Assembly (NCBI RefSeq): GCF_051020975.1
Contig: NC_135042.1
Coordinates: forward strand, 9,571,888 to 9,635,887
Direction of reading: 5' to 3'
From: Osmia lignaria lignaria
Taxonomy: Eukaryota; Arthropoda; Insecta; Hymenoptera; Megachilidae
DNA: 64,000 nt
This document shows, in pieces, positions 1 to 12,965 of this stretch. Within the stretch, counting starts at the first letter, position 1, and the number at the start of each line of letters is the position of its first letter. The notes under the pieces are model-generated. The model saw nothing but the letters and a program-made list of their open reading frames with translations, had not been told where the DNA came from and did no database searches. The position numbers were made by a program, and so were the translations under genes.

Positions 1-1118
1 TAATCCCGTTTAGTAATGAATAAATAAATAAACAATTTTTCGAAAATTTCACTCGACTTTTTTACAAACTTTTATCTCTCCTATCCAAGTTAAATCCAAA
101 ACGAGTCCCCAAAACTTCTCATTTTTAATTAAGGGTAGGAGGACTAGGAAAAGCAAGGAAAATTTTTGATATTCCGGTGTAACAATAAAAAAAAACCTTC
201 TCTCGTAAGTAGATAAATTCCCCAAATGAGGTATACGGTAAGGAACGAGTTAAAGTTAGCCGCACGTCGGAGATCTGCGTTACGTTTTCTCTTTCAATTT
301 TCGTGAAAAGAGGAGGAAAAGAATGAATGCCTCTTCCCTGTAGGGTCACCGTTAAAAATCCTGTCTGGCGTGAAATTATTTCCAAGCGTTCCTGAAGAAA
401 TCACGTTTCACTAATGCGATTAGCGCGAGGAGGTTGGCGGAGGAAAAACGGGACGGAAGAGGATGTGACCGGTATCCTCGAAAAACACCCAAGGAATACG
501 TAACCGGCTAACAAATATTAAGAGATTCGTTTAACCCCAGTATTCGTTGAGATTTAGAGGACCGTTCTTCCTGCGTGGAAAGTTTATCGAAAATTTGTTA
601 ACAACCACGCGTAAGCCAATTTATCGCTCCTTCGACGATCGCGAATAGAGTGCAACGTTACGAGCACTTGAAAAGAAACTTTTTTCAACGAGATACTCAA
701 TGCTTTTAGCAGTTATTTAATTTCGTAACTGAACGCACCTGGATCTGAAAGTGGAGCTATCGTTAACGATTCGTTTGAGAGAAGTTTTCCGTCCCAAAAA
801 CGTTACGTTTCCTTTGGAATTGAAAGTACAAATTCGAAGGTAGCCAGGCGAGCGTTGCTTCAAAATTGCAAGATAGACGATAATGTTGTGCAACGGCGTA
901 TAATCGGCGAGAGAATAGGGACGAAAAGAATAGAACGTTCGCAGGATGCAGCGAGGGAACTGTTTCAAGGATAACTAGTAGAATCGGGCATCCTTAGAAA
1001 ATATTCCCAGCGTTTCATTAGCATTTCTAGATAGTTTCATCAGGGGTCTAAGGTCGTGCCGATGTTAGGATGTAAGTAAATTGTATATGTAATTTTTTCT
1101 ACATATTAGATTGTTTAA

Positions 1119-1329
1119 CACGTTGAATGCCACAGGGAAATTGAGCATTTTTTGGGACGTATGAAGAATAGTAATAATTAATTTTCAAATTTCAAATTTT
1201 ACCATTTCACATTATTTGTACCATAGCAATATTACTTAAAATAATGTTTTTCTATTGTTTTCTTTTAATTATTCAGGCGTGTGTAAATTGCAGAGCCGGT
1301 CACCGATGACCCCCATGGGGTTCAACGTG
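1119..1329. mobile_element. piggyBac-type MITE with TTAA target duplications
   Basis: A 211-bp non-coding segment begins CACGTTGAATGCCA and ends GGGGTTCAACGTG, so the ends are inverted repeats of CACGTTGAA. TTAA flanks it on both sides (1115-1118 and 1330-1333). TTAA duplications are the hallmark of piggyBac transposition. No transposase frame is present, so it would be a non-autonomous element. Confidence 0.75.
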
Positions 1330-3265
1330 TTAAAGTCTTCGAGACCGTAAAGTATTTTCCAGTTGAAAAGGACATCGAAACGATTCAATTTGCCTGAAAA
1401 TTCGCAACGGAGAGTGTTGAATGCTGCAAATCCAGAGCGTATCGCTTGGCTAGGTTGAGCCGCGTTAAAATCAGCTGCAAACTCTTCCCAAGCGTAATTG
1501 ACCCATTTCTCCGGGGCCAGGCTTCAACGCAATATTCCAGTCGGCGGCGGCCGGGCCGAGTAACTCAGTCGACGAGGAAGAGTCCGGTTAATTCGGTTTC
1601 ATTCGAAAAGAGGCCGACGGAAGGGAATCTTTCTCTCGGCTCTCTTCACCCTTGCTATTCAATATTATATTCCGCGGCCAGACCGAATCCCAAAGAGCCA
1701 GTTAATTTAATCTTTTCGCTATGGATCGCTACCACAGAGAATTGAAAAGTCACGAAAATTGAAAAGTTCTTTGTTACTTTGCGATCGAAATAGATTCCTG
1801 TCTCTGATAACTCTAAATTTTTCATAAATTATCCTTTAATCATTTGTTCGTTCACGGTATCCACGTTAAATTAACGCAATTACTAGGTAGGTAACGAAGA
1901 TATTTAGGTCACGTCCATTCGAACATTCACTCCTGTAAGAAATTCAGACAGGATCAATAGTGTTCTCCGATTAAGCTCAACGAAAATTCATTATTACAGA
2001 ACCGTGCTTTTAATTAAACCGTCCGACGTCCTCTCTGTCCTCGGTATCCTTCATAAACTGCCCGGCAAAAGAATAATCAACTCCTCCTTTCTCCTCCAAT
2101 TAACAGAGCAGGAAATATTCTATTTCGAGGCGAAATACGAATTATTGGAATCCGGTCTAATTTCATTTCATTCAGCCTCCGAGAGAAGCCGGGAAGAGGA
2201 TCGGAGAAAAAAAAAGAGAGAGAGAATATTCGAAGGCTACGGAATATAGGCAGAGAAGAATAAAACAGACCAAAAAGGATTAAAAAAAAAAAAAAAAAAA
2301 TAGGAAGAGCAGAGTCCGATCAGGTGGTGCAAGGACTGAGCAACGTGAACTGGGGGGGAGGGTTCAAGCGAGAGAAAGAGGAAACGGAAGAAAGCAAAGA
2401 GGGTGAGCGAAAAGGTTTTAGGGGTGTGTGCAAGCAGAGGAGCTTTCACGGAGCCAACCGGCCGCTTTTACGGAGAAAAGCTCTGGCGCTCGTTAGTGGA
2501 AAAATCCAATTTAGTCGGTGAACAGTTAGCGGGACGGTCCGCGAACGGAATCGCGAACAATACGCGCAACAAACGCCGTCGTCACCAGACAGATACAGAG
2601 AAAATATGCCCAACGAGCTTGTTTTATTGATTAACAATCGAATTACGCCCAATCGACGGCGCATTGATTTGAATCATCGGTGCACCCGCTGCTTTCACGC
2701 GTTCGTCCACTACCATTTTTTTTTCTCTCACTTTTTAAAACAACCTACCCTGTTTTCGGTAGATATGCCCGGACAACCGATATCTGCACGGGTAATATTC
2801 AGTATCCAATATCAGCCGAGTCTACTATCTAACGTAGCTACGAATTGATCTACGAGGGTAAAAGTGCAGTGTGTTATCTCAGGGCACTTCGTTCAGCCTA
2901 AAGAGGTAGCCTCTTTCAAAGATCGCCTCGAGCGGAATTTTCTAAGCGACTGGCCACGCATCAAGCGGAATTCTCCATTATCGGTGCACGCCAATCGGCC
3001 GTTTCCGGCCGGGGCAATTACACACGGGTACACCGTCAATTAGGCAAGTTTAATCGGTAATCGGATTACCAGTGATACGCGTTATGCCGCATCGTTGCAC
3101 AGTTGCACAGTACGTACACATACATCAACCGGTCGAAAAGTCAAGTTAATTTAATCGTTGCATCGTTCGAGCAATTACGAGTATCGCAGCGCACATTACT
3201 CAGTAGGATGACAAACTGTTTTTATCGATCTACGTTTTAGCCCAAGTTCATTTCATCGTTTATAC

Positions 3266-3827
3266 CAGGCCTGGCCAAACGAAATGGTTTCACGGGCCAC
3301 TTTGATGACGCGTAACGTTACAGCGAGCCGTATTTTAGGTAAAAAATATCCTATTCTTTATCCTTTCTTTCACTTAATTTTTGTAAATCTATATTTACGT
3401 TCGAAATTGGCATCAGTTAATGAAGCACGTAAATTTCATCTTCGAAAAAAATGTGTCACAAACATATGTGGATCCAAAAGCACTTACAACTCGTGTAAAA
3501 TATTTTAAGTTGGAATATCTCTCGAATGTAATATAAGTATTATAAAAATTCATTTTTAATGTAGACGCTTCATTTCATTGTTGCACTGTAACTCAATTAA
3601 CTCCATTTGCAGATTTTCAGGAACACTGTTCGCGTCAACATGAAACAGGGATGAAAAATTTCAAATATTTTATCATATTTTGCTAATTCTGAGAAACGAC
3701 TGTCAAATGCAGTTATAAGTTTCTTTATTTCATTAGCATATTTCGAGAAATTTATCTATTATTGAATAAAATTCATAATAATCATAAAAAATCGCCCGGC
3801 GGGCCGCACGTGTGTTGACCAGGCCTG
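3266..3827 (-). mobile_element. hAT transposon relic with decayed transposase C-terminus
   Basis: The segment is bounded by exact 8-bp target duplications GTTTATAC (3258-3265 and 3828-3835) and by inverted ends CAGGCCTGGCCAA / CAGGCCTGGTCAA, both typical of hAT elements. Read on the minus strand, broken frames give NSVPENLQMELIELQCNN followed by SAFGSTYVCDTFFSKMK. These resemble the C-terminal region of hAT transposases of the ZBED/GTF2IRD2 type (LQMELIDLQCN, GSTYVCEQ.FS.MK). Frameshifts and stops break it, and the N-terminal half is absent, so it is a dead internal-deletion copy. Confidence 0.85.
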
Positions 3828-5550
3828 GTTTATACGGTATCAATCTTTTTTTTAATCAGATTTTTCATGGGGCAAAAGCTATGAAGGATGGAGTAAGCAA
3901 ATGAGTAAGTTAATTTATCGATCAGCTGATTAATCAAAAATTGGTAAACATAATTTGAACCCGTGACAAGGTTCGTATATATCTTCGATGTACAGTCAAG
4001 GTATAATTATCAAAATGTATCCACACATATCTGATTGTTTCATTTGCAGCGTGCCTTCTAATTACGGATCCATCGGCAAGCTCATCTGCATAGTTCTATG
4101 GCAGGGTGTCGATTATAATTTTGCTCGCGAGCCTTCAAAGCTTTTGCGGTCAACCATTATTTGTCCCGAGTTGTGTTTGCCTGCTTGTTACATTGTTTCG
4201 CGATCGGTGAACGAGCTTGTTAATGAAATGCATCGTTTAACCAACGAGGATCGACGGGAACCTGGGTGATACGCGGACATTTGTATTCGATAGCTGGTCT
4301 ATATAGAAACTCTCGTCTCGTTAGAAGTGGGAATAAATTTTCGTGACTTATTCCGCACGGATCGGCAAAGTTTGAACGCAAGCATACTTTGGCTAACAAT
4401 TGCGCTTTGAATGTTAGCGACGTGATTACGAGGAAACTTTGCATATCTGTGGAGAGAGAATGGAATTATGAAAGGTGTACTCTCCTTCGGTTAAAGCGGA
4501 AGTTCCTAGTTCGCTCGCGTCTCAGAAACAATTCAGTTGCGATTGTTTGAAAACGATCCTCTACAAATTCGACTAGTATGGTGCTTGTTAGATCGTTTAA
4601 ACTTGTCGATTGTTAAACGTCTGAATAAACTATTTATACCGATCTAGTATTATTCAAAGCAACCGCGAAATAACTAAGCAAACTGTCGATCAATGTTCTT
4701 AATATAAAATAGCTGGTTGTCGGTAAAGTCAAGTTGCATTGAGCCATGCACAAAAGAGATAATGCCTGGAATCGATGTGTTGATCGTTCATGGCAGTCAG
4801 GTCGAGACCTTTTGCTGGTACACCTTCAATAGAGCATTTGGCTGCTTTCCAAACGATCGCAACTGCGAGGACGACGATCGAAATGAGATTCCGGCTTGGA
4901 TGTTCAGGATCGAAGCAAGGATTACTCCTATCGAAGGACGTCAACCGCCGAATAGCGTATGGAGAGGAAAAAAAAAAAAAGTACAAATTCCTGCCTCGTC
5001 CTGGATTATCGTGTATCCTTCATCGTTCCAGCGAACGCTTTTACCCGACTATTTTGACGCATGCATCGTTCCGGGTTCGTTTTGTCAGAGCTTGAAATTC
5101 CAAACTCGAAAATATCCGATGCTTTGATCGGCATCGAAAACACGCGACCGTTTGAAATTGAATATTTCCAAAGTTACACGCCATAAACTTCCTGTGTACG
5201 ATTTCGTAGCCAATGGCCCTTTGAATTGTTCGACGGTATCGCGTATCGAGAAGTAAAAGAAAATAATAATAAAAAAAAAAAAAGATAACAAAGCACGGTC
5301 GACTTTTGAATTTAAAAATCCGCGATTTTTGATTTTCAGAATAAATCCTACAACAGGATTTCCAGCATTCCATGACGTACCGATTTCCTGCACGGCTGTT
5401 GCGTTCGTATCGAGATACGTTTTATATAGGACGCGTGTGTAAATGTTGCTAGAAAATTCTGAAAGCTACGAGAGGATTCAATTCTTTTTCGATGTTGTCG
5501 AGAGATCAAACGTTCGGGTAAGAGGAAATGTAGATGAAAAAGAAACTCAC

Positions 5551-8500
5551 CTAACACAGTGCCCATGTAGGAATGCGATGGATCGAAGTCGATGGGTCCT
5601 GTGGTGCTCTCGAACGTTGCATCGTTGCTGAACAAGCTCTTGTCTCGAATTAAGCGAAGCGTCCATTGTCTGAAAGGATAACGTGGATTATTGATATGGT
5701 AAAATTCTATTCGCAATGTTGGGAAACCGACAGGATCGAATACCTGAATTAATTAACGACTAATCGTTACTCGTTACCATCGACCCCTGACGATCGACGA
5801 CAATTAAGTCGTTCATCAAAGTACAATAAGCCGAAGAAACGCAAGGTTAACCAGCTGTGGCGTTTTAAAAGGTTTCCTCGATCATGATTCATTCTGTTGC
5901 CGCGTTCTTCACCGGTGAATCTGTACGGAAAACCAATCGAAACCGGTAAACCAATCTTCCCGTGGAAAGGCTCGATTCCGTTGGTCGAAAGAGGATCAAA
6001 CGGAATTTGCATAAATGCTATGAACTTGAGAGCGAAGTTTCATCGTTGCGTTTCTTACTGATCCCTATCGTCGATTCTCTCCGCGTGATATCGGATTATC
6101 GGCTTCCTTTTTTCCACCTCGGATTCGAGATTATTATTACACGCTTTGAAATCGATAACTGATAGGTTATGGGTTACGGAATATGGGTTATGGGTCATCG
6201 GTGTTGATACTCGGTATCACTTTATTTCCCGTTGTATCAAAACCATCGAACCATGACATCCTCGAAAATGTCCACCTTTAAATAACTACCAAAGCATTAC
6301 GAGTTCCTCGGTAATTGAATTGTTTGATGGACAGCTAGAGTGTCGAGTGTCGGATCGTTGGTAACAAGTAATCGAGCTCGAATCTGGTGTCATTGAACAG
6401 GATAGAATCGTGAGATCTGTCCGGTTACTCGTGATTCAGCGATTCCTCGACGATGACGTTGACCGTGGTTCACTCGGGCTTCCCAAAGTGTTTTCCTTTT
6501 GGGGAAGAGCGAAAGGGGTCAGCCAGTGTTAAGCTGAAGGACGGAACCAAGCAAACGACTGAGAAGAACAGGTAGACGAATCAACATCGTCGTCGCTGCG
6601 ATGATTCTCGGATGAGGTATATTAAATTTAGAAACGTGAAAGGATTCAAACGCGGCCGGTGTGTGACATTGAAACACACGGATTTGCTTTGGCTTTCGAC
6701 GCGATTTGCTTTGCTTTGCTTTGCTTTAGCCGTGGATTGCGTATGGAATGCGGCGTGTGCGCGACCGCGTAATCCCGGATTCGAGGGTAAATGGATTAGG
6801 TTTAATTAAATTCGCGAACGAGCCGGGGATTATGCGAATCCGCGTAGCCGAACAAAATATTCCAGCTTCACTCTACTTTCAATTATTCCCGCTCGCGTAT
6901 CGAATTGGTGGAGCGAGAAAGAGGCCGCGAAGACAAAGGGAACGGATGCTAGATTTCGAATCACGTTCAATACTTTTAAGGGGTTAGGCCACTCTAGAGC
7001 AAGAAAAAATAGACATATTTTGGGAATTTTTTTTTTAATTCAGCAAACGTGCCTTTATTTTACAACTAATAAACTTTAAAAATTAATTTTTGTATAGTGA
7101 TTCAAGTCAAAATATTCTGCAGCATTAAGGCACCTTTTAATCAAAAAAGAAATTCGATTTTTTCAAAATTCTACAGTGGCCTAACCCCTTTATGCCAACC
7201 AGCGGTTCATCGAAGATTCTCTTTCGATATTTTTAATTATTCGATTACCTACATTGTATTAGAGGCGTCGATCGTTTCGCCCCCTCTTAACGAGTATAGC
7301 GTCAATTTTCTCTAGCCGGGGAACAGATTTCGGTGGAAATTTTCCAGTGTTCAACACGAAGCCAACAAAAGGAGGCACCGAGAGGATCCTTCTTCTCCTT
7401 TGTCCCGCGGAAAGAATTTAATACGAGGCATTAGCATAAAGAAACGAGCCACGGAACGAGCCGGGGCATTACGCAAGGTATTAACGGAAGAGCAACAATT
7501 AGTCGTGGATCCTCGTGCCTCGAGCACTCGCCGTCGCATCTGGTGCAATTATTTTCCTAACTCGATACCGGGGCCATTGCGATAACCGTGAACCTTGTTT
7601 TCCACTCATCCCCCCGTGGTCTTCGTTCTTTGTACCTTTGAAATTCTTTCGGTTATGAGATTCGTAAGGAAACCTTTGAATACTCGCTGTCTGAGAAGTC
7701 TTTTTATTTCTTTTACATAACACTTTTATGCAAAAGAAAAAATTAATATAACAAGATACATTCACTATGCGTGATCAAGCATCAGAGAAAAGAAGAAGTC
7801 AGTTTCACGAACGTGTCCGTAAAGAAACGGGCTCTGAAGCGTTGGTAGTGGTAAAGGGGCCGGGGGCAAGTTGCTAAACAACGCGTAGAGATGTAGGAGA
7901 GAATTATGCCCGGGTACGAGCCCGTTGCCCACGTACAGGCAGTAAAGAGCCATGGAAATATCCGAACGGGATCGTCCCTGGAAAAGGAAGTCCGGTCCCG
8001 TCGTGACAAAGGTAGAGGGAAACACACCAATAAACTGTCTCGTAGATCGTTTGCGAGCGGTAAGTTAAATCGCGTCGGTTCGCCCGATACACAAAGAGGA
8101 CGCGTCGCGTCGCGACGCTGCACGTACCGGGAGTTCTTTTTCCTTCTCCCACGCTATTATCTTGCCAGTTTGTACCAGGTGCAGCAGGCTGGAAACACCG
8201 AACGGGGGGGCGTTTGGTGGGCGAGGGAGAAAGAAAAAGAGGAGGTACGCTTGGTACGACATCGAAGAGGGTGGAGTGCCATCCCATCCTCTCCACGCTC
8301 TCTGCTTTACATTTTATTGCCTGCCGTGAATTCGACCGATTTACATAAAGAGACGAACGTTCTGCTTCTCTTCCGTCGACCGCACAGCAGCGCGATTTTC
8401 GCTATGAGAATTCGCTAACGCGAATTTTTCCGACGTACCTGTACACCGTTGTTCGTTACGCGCTTCGGTACTTTTCTTCTTTATTTTTCAAAGAATTTGA

Positions 8501-11500
8501 TAGTTGATATACGCTCGGACAGGTACGAGCACAAATGATTATTCATTGGTGTAAACGAGCTAATTGTTTCAGTTTTTATTCTCTTCCGCAATAATGTCAT
8601 AACTGTTGCGAACGATAGCGAACATCGTCGTGGTTGACACGATGAATCTCTGGCACGCGCGTTATGCGAAACTTGTGCACACATCGATACTTAGAAAGGT
8701 GTCGACCAGGTTGGGTGGGGCCCGAAAACGGATCGAATTCACGACAGGTAAGGTTCGCTTCGAATTTTCATTTCAATTTCGCATAGAATAGAATATATGT
8801 AATCGCTTCTTACGAATGCTATTGGAATTAATCGAAGATACGAAATGCTATTAATTAGCTGTCTCGAATCGTGGAGTAACGTGGTCGACTTAGCGGCCGG
8901 ATTGATCGATTCGAAACCATGACAAACAACCGCAAACCCTTCGATCGAAGCGTCGATCCATCGGTTCATTAGTCTAGTAACGTTAGGTCACGTTTTTATA
9001 AAAGCTTGTTTCCGTTTCGATCGGGCAGCGACGAAATAAAAAATACAAAAAGTTTCATTTGAAGTTTAACGAATTCCTTTTTATCCGAGATAGAAAGCAA
9101 TTAAAAATTTCGTCGATTGAAAAAGTTTAATGCGAATCCAACGTAAATGGAGTGCGATTGTTCGATAATTGAATATTTAATTGCTCGCTGATATTTCGTC
9201 GAAGGTACGAAAGTTCACGAGTTATATTCGCTTTTCCTTCTAAACGGAAACAGCAATTATAAATTGTTGAACCAGTCGTCGCCGTTCGCTTTGCACGTGG
9301 AACATTTATATCGTCCGGTCGTGTAATTAATTTCATTTAAGGGAAATACTGGAAAGCAAATATAACGTAATTTCGTGGAAACAGAGAGAGGGAATTGTAT
9401 TATCTACGCGGTCGTATCGCTTTCAAATGTCAGGATAGCTTTGTTTCCCGGCTTGATATAGCGCCAAGTATCCACAGCTAACTCTGTTAATCTACTAACG
9501 CGTATCTACACCCTTTGCCGTTACGTCCACGTGTAACACACTCGCATACGTTACACACAATTCCATAGAATCTACACGAACTTGACCTTAATTGGATCTA
9601 TGCCTATTGACCTAACCGATCGATAGGCGAAAGTGCGACGAATAGGATCGTTGAAAGTTTCACGAACGATCAAAATCTTCTCCTTTGGAAGAAGAAGAAA
9701 ATTATTGTGATAACTTCTCAAGATCCACTTTTGCCCTAACAAGGGACATTACCCAATCGAAAGGCGCCGATTTTGATGCCCTTTGAGTATGATATAGAAC
9801 TAAAAAAAAATATTTGACACGTATTTTTTTTTATCGGCAATCGTCCATGGTGAAGGGGTGAAAAAAATGACAAAAATAGATTATTTTTCAATATATTTTT
9901 TAAACAAATAAATTTATCAAAAAGGTGGCTACATAGAAATATTTGCTGTTCAAAAACACACAAATTCCATTTTGAATTTTTCGCCTACACCTAATAGTTC
10001 CTGAGATATTCAAGAAAATATGTTTTGCAACCCCAACTTTGAGGGCTGTTTTCACCCCTTCAGCATGGACGATTGCCGATAAAAAAAAATACGTGTCAAA
10101 TATTTTTTTGAGTTCTATATCATACTCAATGTCGATTGGGTAATGTCCCTTGTAAGAGATGCCATGAAGAGTACCTTGCGTTAGCATTGCTTATGTTTCC
10201 GAATAACTATGTTCTGCTTAATTTATTGCTGTTATACCAGATTTCTGTGTGACGCTGCCACCAAGTATTATCTTATAGGCACGAAGATTTTTGTTTTAAA
10301 ATTATTTTTGTTCAATTTTGTATCAAAAGGATTAATCCCCTTTATTAACATATAAATAAATAAATAAATAAACTTACCTGTCCAGTGCTTTCAGGTGCAG
10401 CAGCAGAGGTTGATTGTCGACCACGTCGGATAGATCGCGACGCATCCGGTTACGATGTTGTCTCAAGGCTGCGGTATCATAAGAGGCTACCTCATAATAA
10501 CCGATGTACGAGGCATGTGTGATACCTGAAACACAATCACGGAAACACCGTTCCATTAGCTGGCAGGTAGAAAAGAAACGGGGAACCTTTACTTCCAGTA
10601 CCATGCGTTCGACTAGGAATGGCTGCATTTACCATGCCAGCATTCGATCATCGCCGCTACGTAATCACCAATTGCGATTATTTCATACGACCAAAAAAGT
10701 CGCTATCTTTCAATTTATTTATTCGAATCGTCTGCGTTACATATCCTTGAATCGGTCGAAGGTAGAAAACTACTCATCCACCGAGAATAGTACTCGAATA
10801 ATATGACACGTTTCACGCGAACCTCCGAAGTTCCTCTCGATTCGCGGCCTTTTAACAGATCCGAACGACAAAAGAGAAACTATTGTAAGCGATTCTAAGG
10901 ATCTTGCAAAATTCGGAGCTGAGCGGATCATGGGCCAGGACTTTCACCGCCACAAGGATACCACTACGATTTCGCGATACTTATTCCGATGGAACGGGAC
11001 AGCTTTTTGAACGCGACACGTTTCAAATCGAACATTCTCTCATAGATCATTTATACTTTATAAAGATTCATCTACAAATTAGAGCCACTTACATAAATTG
11101 ATGATTTTACATAAAAATCATTAATTCTTAAATGAAAACCGAGTTAAACATGATTGTAAAGTTATGATACACAGTTGAAAAAAGTGAAAATTCTCTGGAC
11201 CTCAACTCCATCGAAGATTTGTGGAAACATATAGTATTTTTTTGTATATTAATAGTGGAGAGTTATTGATTAAAAATTACACATTATAAAAACGGCTGTT
11301 TCCGAATGGCCCCCGAAAATTGAGATCTCAGGTTCGTTCTAAATTGACTACAAGAAACCGATTAAAGTTGGTTTCAGAGCTGGATGTCTTACCGTTTTCG
11401 AGATCTCGTGGTAAGGTTAGGTTATCGAATAGCGCATGCTCAGTATCGAATAGCGCATGCTCAGTATTGAATAGCGCATGCTCAGTATCGAATAGCGCAT

Positions 11501-12892
11501 ACGTAGTCCCAAAATTGTACAAAAATTTCTTACCACGATATCTCAAAAACGGTAAGACATCCAACTATGAAACCAACTTTAATCGGTTTCTTGTAGTCAA
11601 TTTAGATTATATACCGAACCTGAGTTCTCAATTTTGAGAGGGCCATTCGGAAATTTATCCGTAAAAACTTGAAAATTGTGGCTCTATTTCTACACAAACA
11701 CGAAAAACCCATTTTTCATACCATGGTTCTAATAATTTGATCACCCACTGTAAATCCCTGGAAGAATGAAGTTTAACGTCACCTCGTGGCGTTCTTCTAC
11801 CACTTCACGAGGCTTGTAGCTTACGCAACAGTGGCCAATAATCTAATTATCGTGGCTCGTTATCGATGCCTCGGCCCGCGGCGGGTTAGAACACGACCAC
11901 CCTCGAACGGATACTTTGTATCGGATTTTCTATCGTAGCCCATGGCGTATGCAATGGAGCCTTATCTGGTATGCTCTCGCATCGACCCGAAACCAAATTG
12001 CAATTTGCAATTGCTCGCTTTGGTATTGTTAATAATTAGTCGTGTAATTTATTTATTTAGTATAAACAGGTGGGTACCCTTTATATTTACAAAGGCGTAA
12101 CAAAGACCTCGAGAGACCTAACAATTTTTACCAAGTGGTTGTCGGTAAAATGTAATGAGCTGTAAATGAGCTTTTTCAATTTATTGATGGTGTTAGAAAA
12201 AAATTAGTAATTTTAGATATTGATATATACATTGCATCGCGTTAAACGATGGCCTAAATAATTATCCTTACAATGTACCGTACTGCCAGCGTTTCTACTG
12301 TGGCAATCAACGCGTTAAACAGCAACGTTCACCGTTGCCTGCAAAAAAACACGACTGAATCACGGTAGAATTGCGAGCGTATAAAACCTCTCGTCGTATC
12401 TGCGGAATTTCTTTCATGGAATTTCTTGCAAGCTGAATCTACTCAAAGAGCAACCTTAGTAAACAGTTCTTTCAGTAGGGCCAGATGTAAGCGACTGTGT
12501 CCTACTTACGTTTAAAAACCAACGCGTTAATTACATTCGCAAGACAACCGTGAAAACAGTGAAAAAAGGGGTAGGAAATTGAAATCTCGTGACAGCCTTT
12601 CCTTCGGCTCGAAAGGCGTCGAATGGTGGGTTAAATGGAGTGAAAAATTAAGGGTTGCCACTGGAATAGGGTGGGTGAATCCGACGCAAACGTTTGGAAT
12701 CGAACGTGACTCACCTCTGTTGGGATGGGTGAAATGAAATTTCATAAAATATTAATTAAACTCACCTGCATGAGGTGGCGCGGGATGAAGAGGCGAGGCG
12801 ATGGCTGCGATTAAAAGAAAATTGAATACCGCGAAGAAAATCAGGCTAGTTCCGAGTCGGGGATGAGGTTTGGTCAGCTTCAAGGGGTACAT
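5551..12892 (-). CDS. kuz: ADAM10/Kuzbanian metalloprotease, 5' three coding exons (partial)
   Basis: Membrane-anchored ADAM protease that sheds Notch and other surface proteins (known for the family). Only the signal peptide and start of the prodomain, about 131 residues, are here; the catalytic, disintegrin and membrane parts lie beyond the left edge. Exons: 12766-12892, 10378-10525, 5551-5669, all with GT-AG borders and matching phases (1, 2, 1). Residues 16-32 are a hydrophobic signal segment. The second exon gives YIGYYEVASYDTAALRQHRN, which matches the ADAM10 pattern KYIRHYEGLSYN. The third gives LRLIRDKSLFSNDATFE and then IDFDPSHSYMGTVLG, matching ADAM10 LRMKRDTSLFSDEF and LDYDTSHIYTGHIYG. 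ATG 12892 was chosen because it places the hydrophobic stretch as a signal peptide; an in-frame ATG at 12997 would add 35 residues including an acidic run. Introns are 2.2 and 4.7 kb, and the intron after 5551 runs off the window. Confidence 0.85.
6979..7189. mobile_element. TIR MITE with 3-bp TTA duplication (Harbinger-like)
   Basis: The ends AGGGGTTAGGCCACT and AGTGGCCTAACCCCT are perfect 15-bp inverted repeats. TTA flanks both sides (6976-6978 and 7190-7192). The inside is AT-rich with no frame. A 3-bp TWA duplication is characteristic of PIF/Harbinger elements; that family assignment is inference. Confidence 0.75.
9740..10152. mobile_element. long-TIR palindromic MITE with TAA duplication
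   Basis: The left arm starts CAAGGGACATTACCCAATCG and the right arm ends with its reverse complement. The match continues for more than 100 bp (shared ATATAGAACT, ACACGTATTTTTTTT and ATCGGCAATCGTCCATG blocks), with a short extra piece near 9760-9780 in the left arm only. TAA flanks both sides (9737-9739, 10153-10155). The transcript would fold into one long hairpin. Non-coding; Harbinger-like by its 3-bp duplication (inference). Confidence 0.8.
11068..11750 (+). mobile_element. Tc1-family transposon relic, interrupted by a fold-back element
   Basis: The right end TCACCCACTG plus flanking TA and the internal sequence match, in reverse orientation, the relic at 46590-47020. About 11190-11235 still encodes SLDLNSIEDLWKH, the decayed Tc1 transposase signature SPDLNPIENLW that carries the catalytic glutamate. 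The left terminal repeat is degraded, so the left border is approximate. Only a small part of the transposase region remains. The element is split by the insertion at 11294-11660. Confidence 0.75.
11294..11660. mobile_element. fold-back element with four 21-bp direct repeats in its loop
   Basis: The two arms (about 11294-11420 and 11535-11660) are inverted copies of each other: TTCCGAATGGCC, CTACAAGAAACCGATTAAAG and CTTACCGTTTT each occur in both arms. The loop has four tandem units of about 21 bp built on ATCGAATAGCGCATGCTCAG (11424-11506). It is flanked by ATAAAAAC (11286-11293) and GTAAAAAC (11661-11668), a likely 8-bp target duplication with one change. Comparison with the uninterrupted copy at 46.6 kb, where TAAAAAC is continuous, supports insertion at this point. 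No coding frame. Confidence 0.75.
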
Positions 12893-12929
12893 CGCGGCCC
12901 TTTGGACCCCGTTGTGCCCTATGCTACCC

Positions 12930-12965
12930 TTATCCGCCTCCTCCTCCTCCTCCTCCTCTTCCCCT
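12930..12965 (-). repeat. GAG/GAA trinucleotide run upstream of the kuz start
   Basis: A (GAG)n tract read on the minus strand. It is in frame with the kuz start exon and would encode a run of glutamates if translation began at ATG 12997. Otherwise it is 5' untranslated. Confidence 0.7.

Larger units (their letters stand above)
1..5550 (-). other. kuz intron sequence running off the left edge
   Basis: I see no exon that continues the ADAM10 prodomain here; the short open frames show no family pattern. The stretch holds a piggyBac-like MITE (1119-1329), a hAT relic (3266-3827) and a poly-A run near 2282-2300. It is read as one long intron of kuz. Confidence 0.6.
5670..10377 (-). other. kuz intron 2
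   Basis: A 4.7-kb intron between the two prodomain exons. It contains MITEs at 6979-7189 and 9740-10152 and a short TTTGC microsatellite at about 6690-6729. No coding pattern was recognised in the remaining open frames, including the long overlapping frames at 7.8-8.4 kb. Confidence 0.6.

Noticed and set aside
3284..3508. 74-codon plus-strand frame
   Set aside because: Antisense to the hAT transposase remnant, which explains the open frame.
7782..8418. Several overlapping frames on both strands (up to 170 codons)
   Set aside because: Mutually overlapping in four frames without domain pattern, inside a kuz intron.
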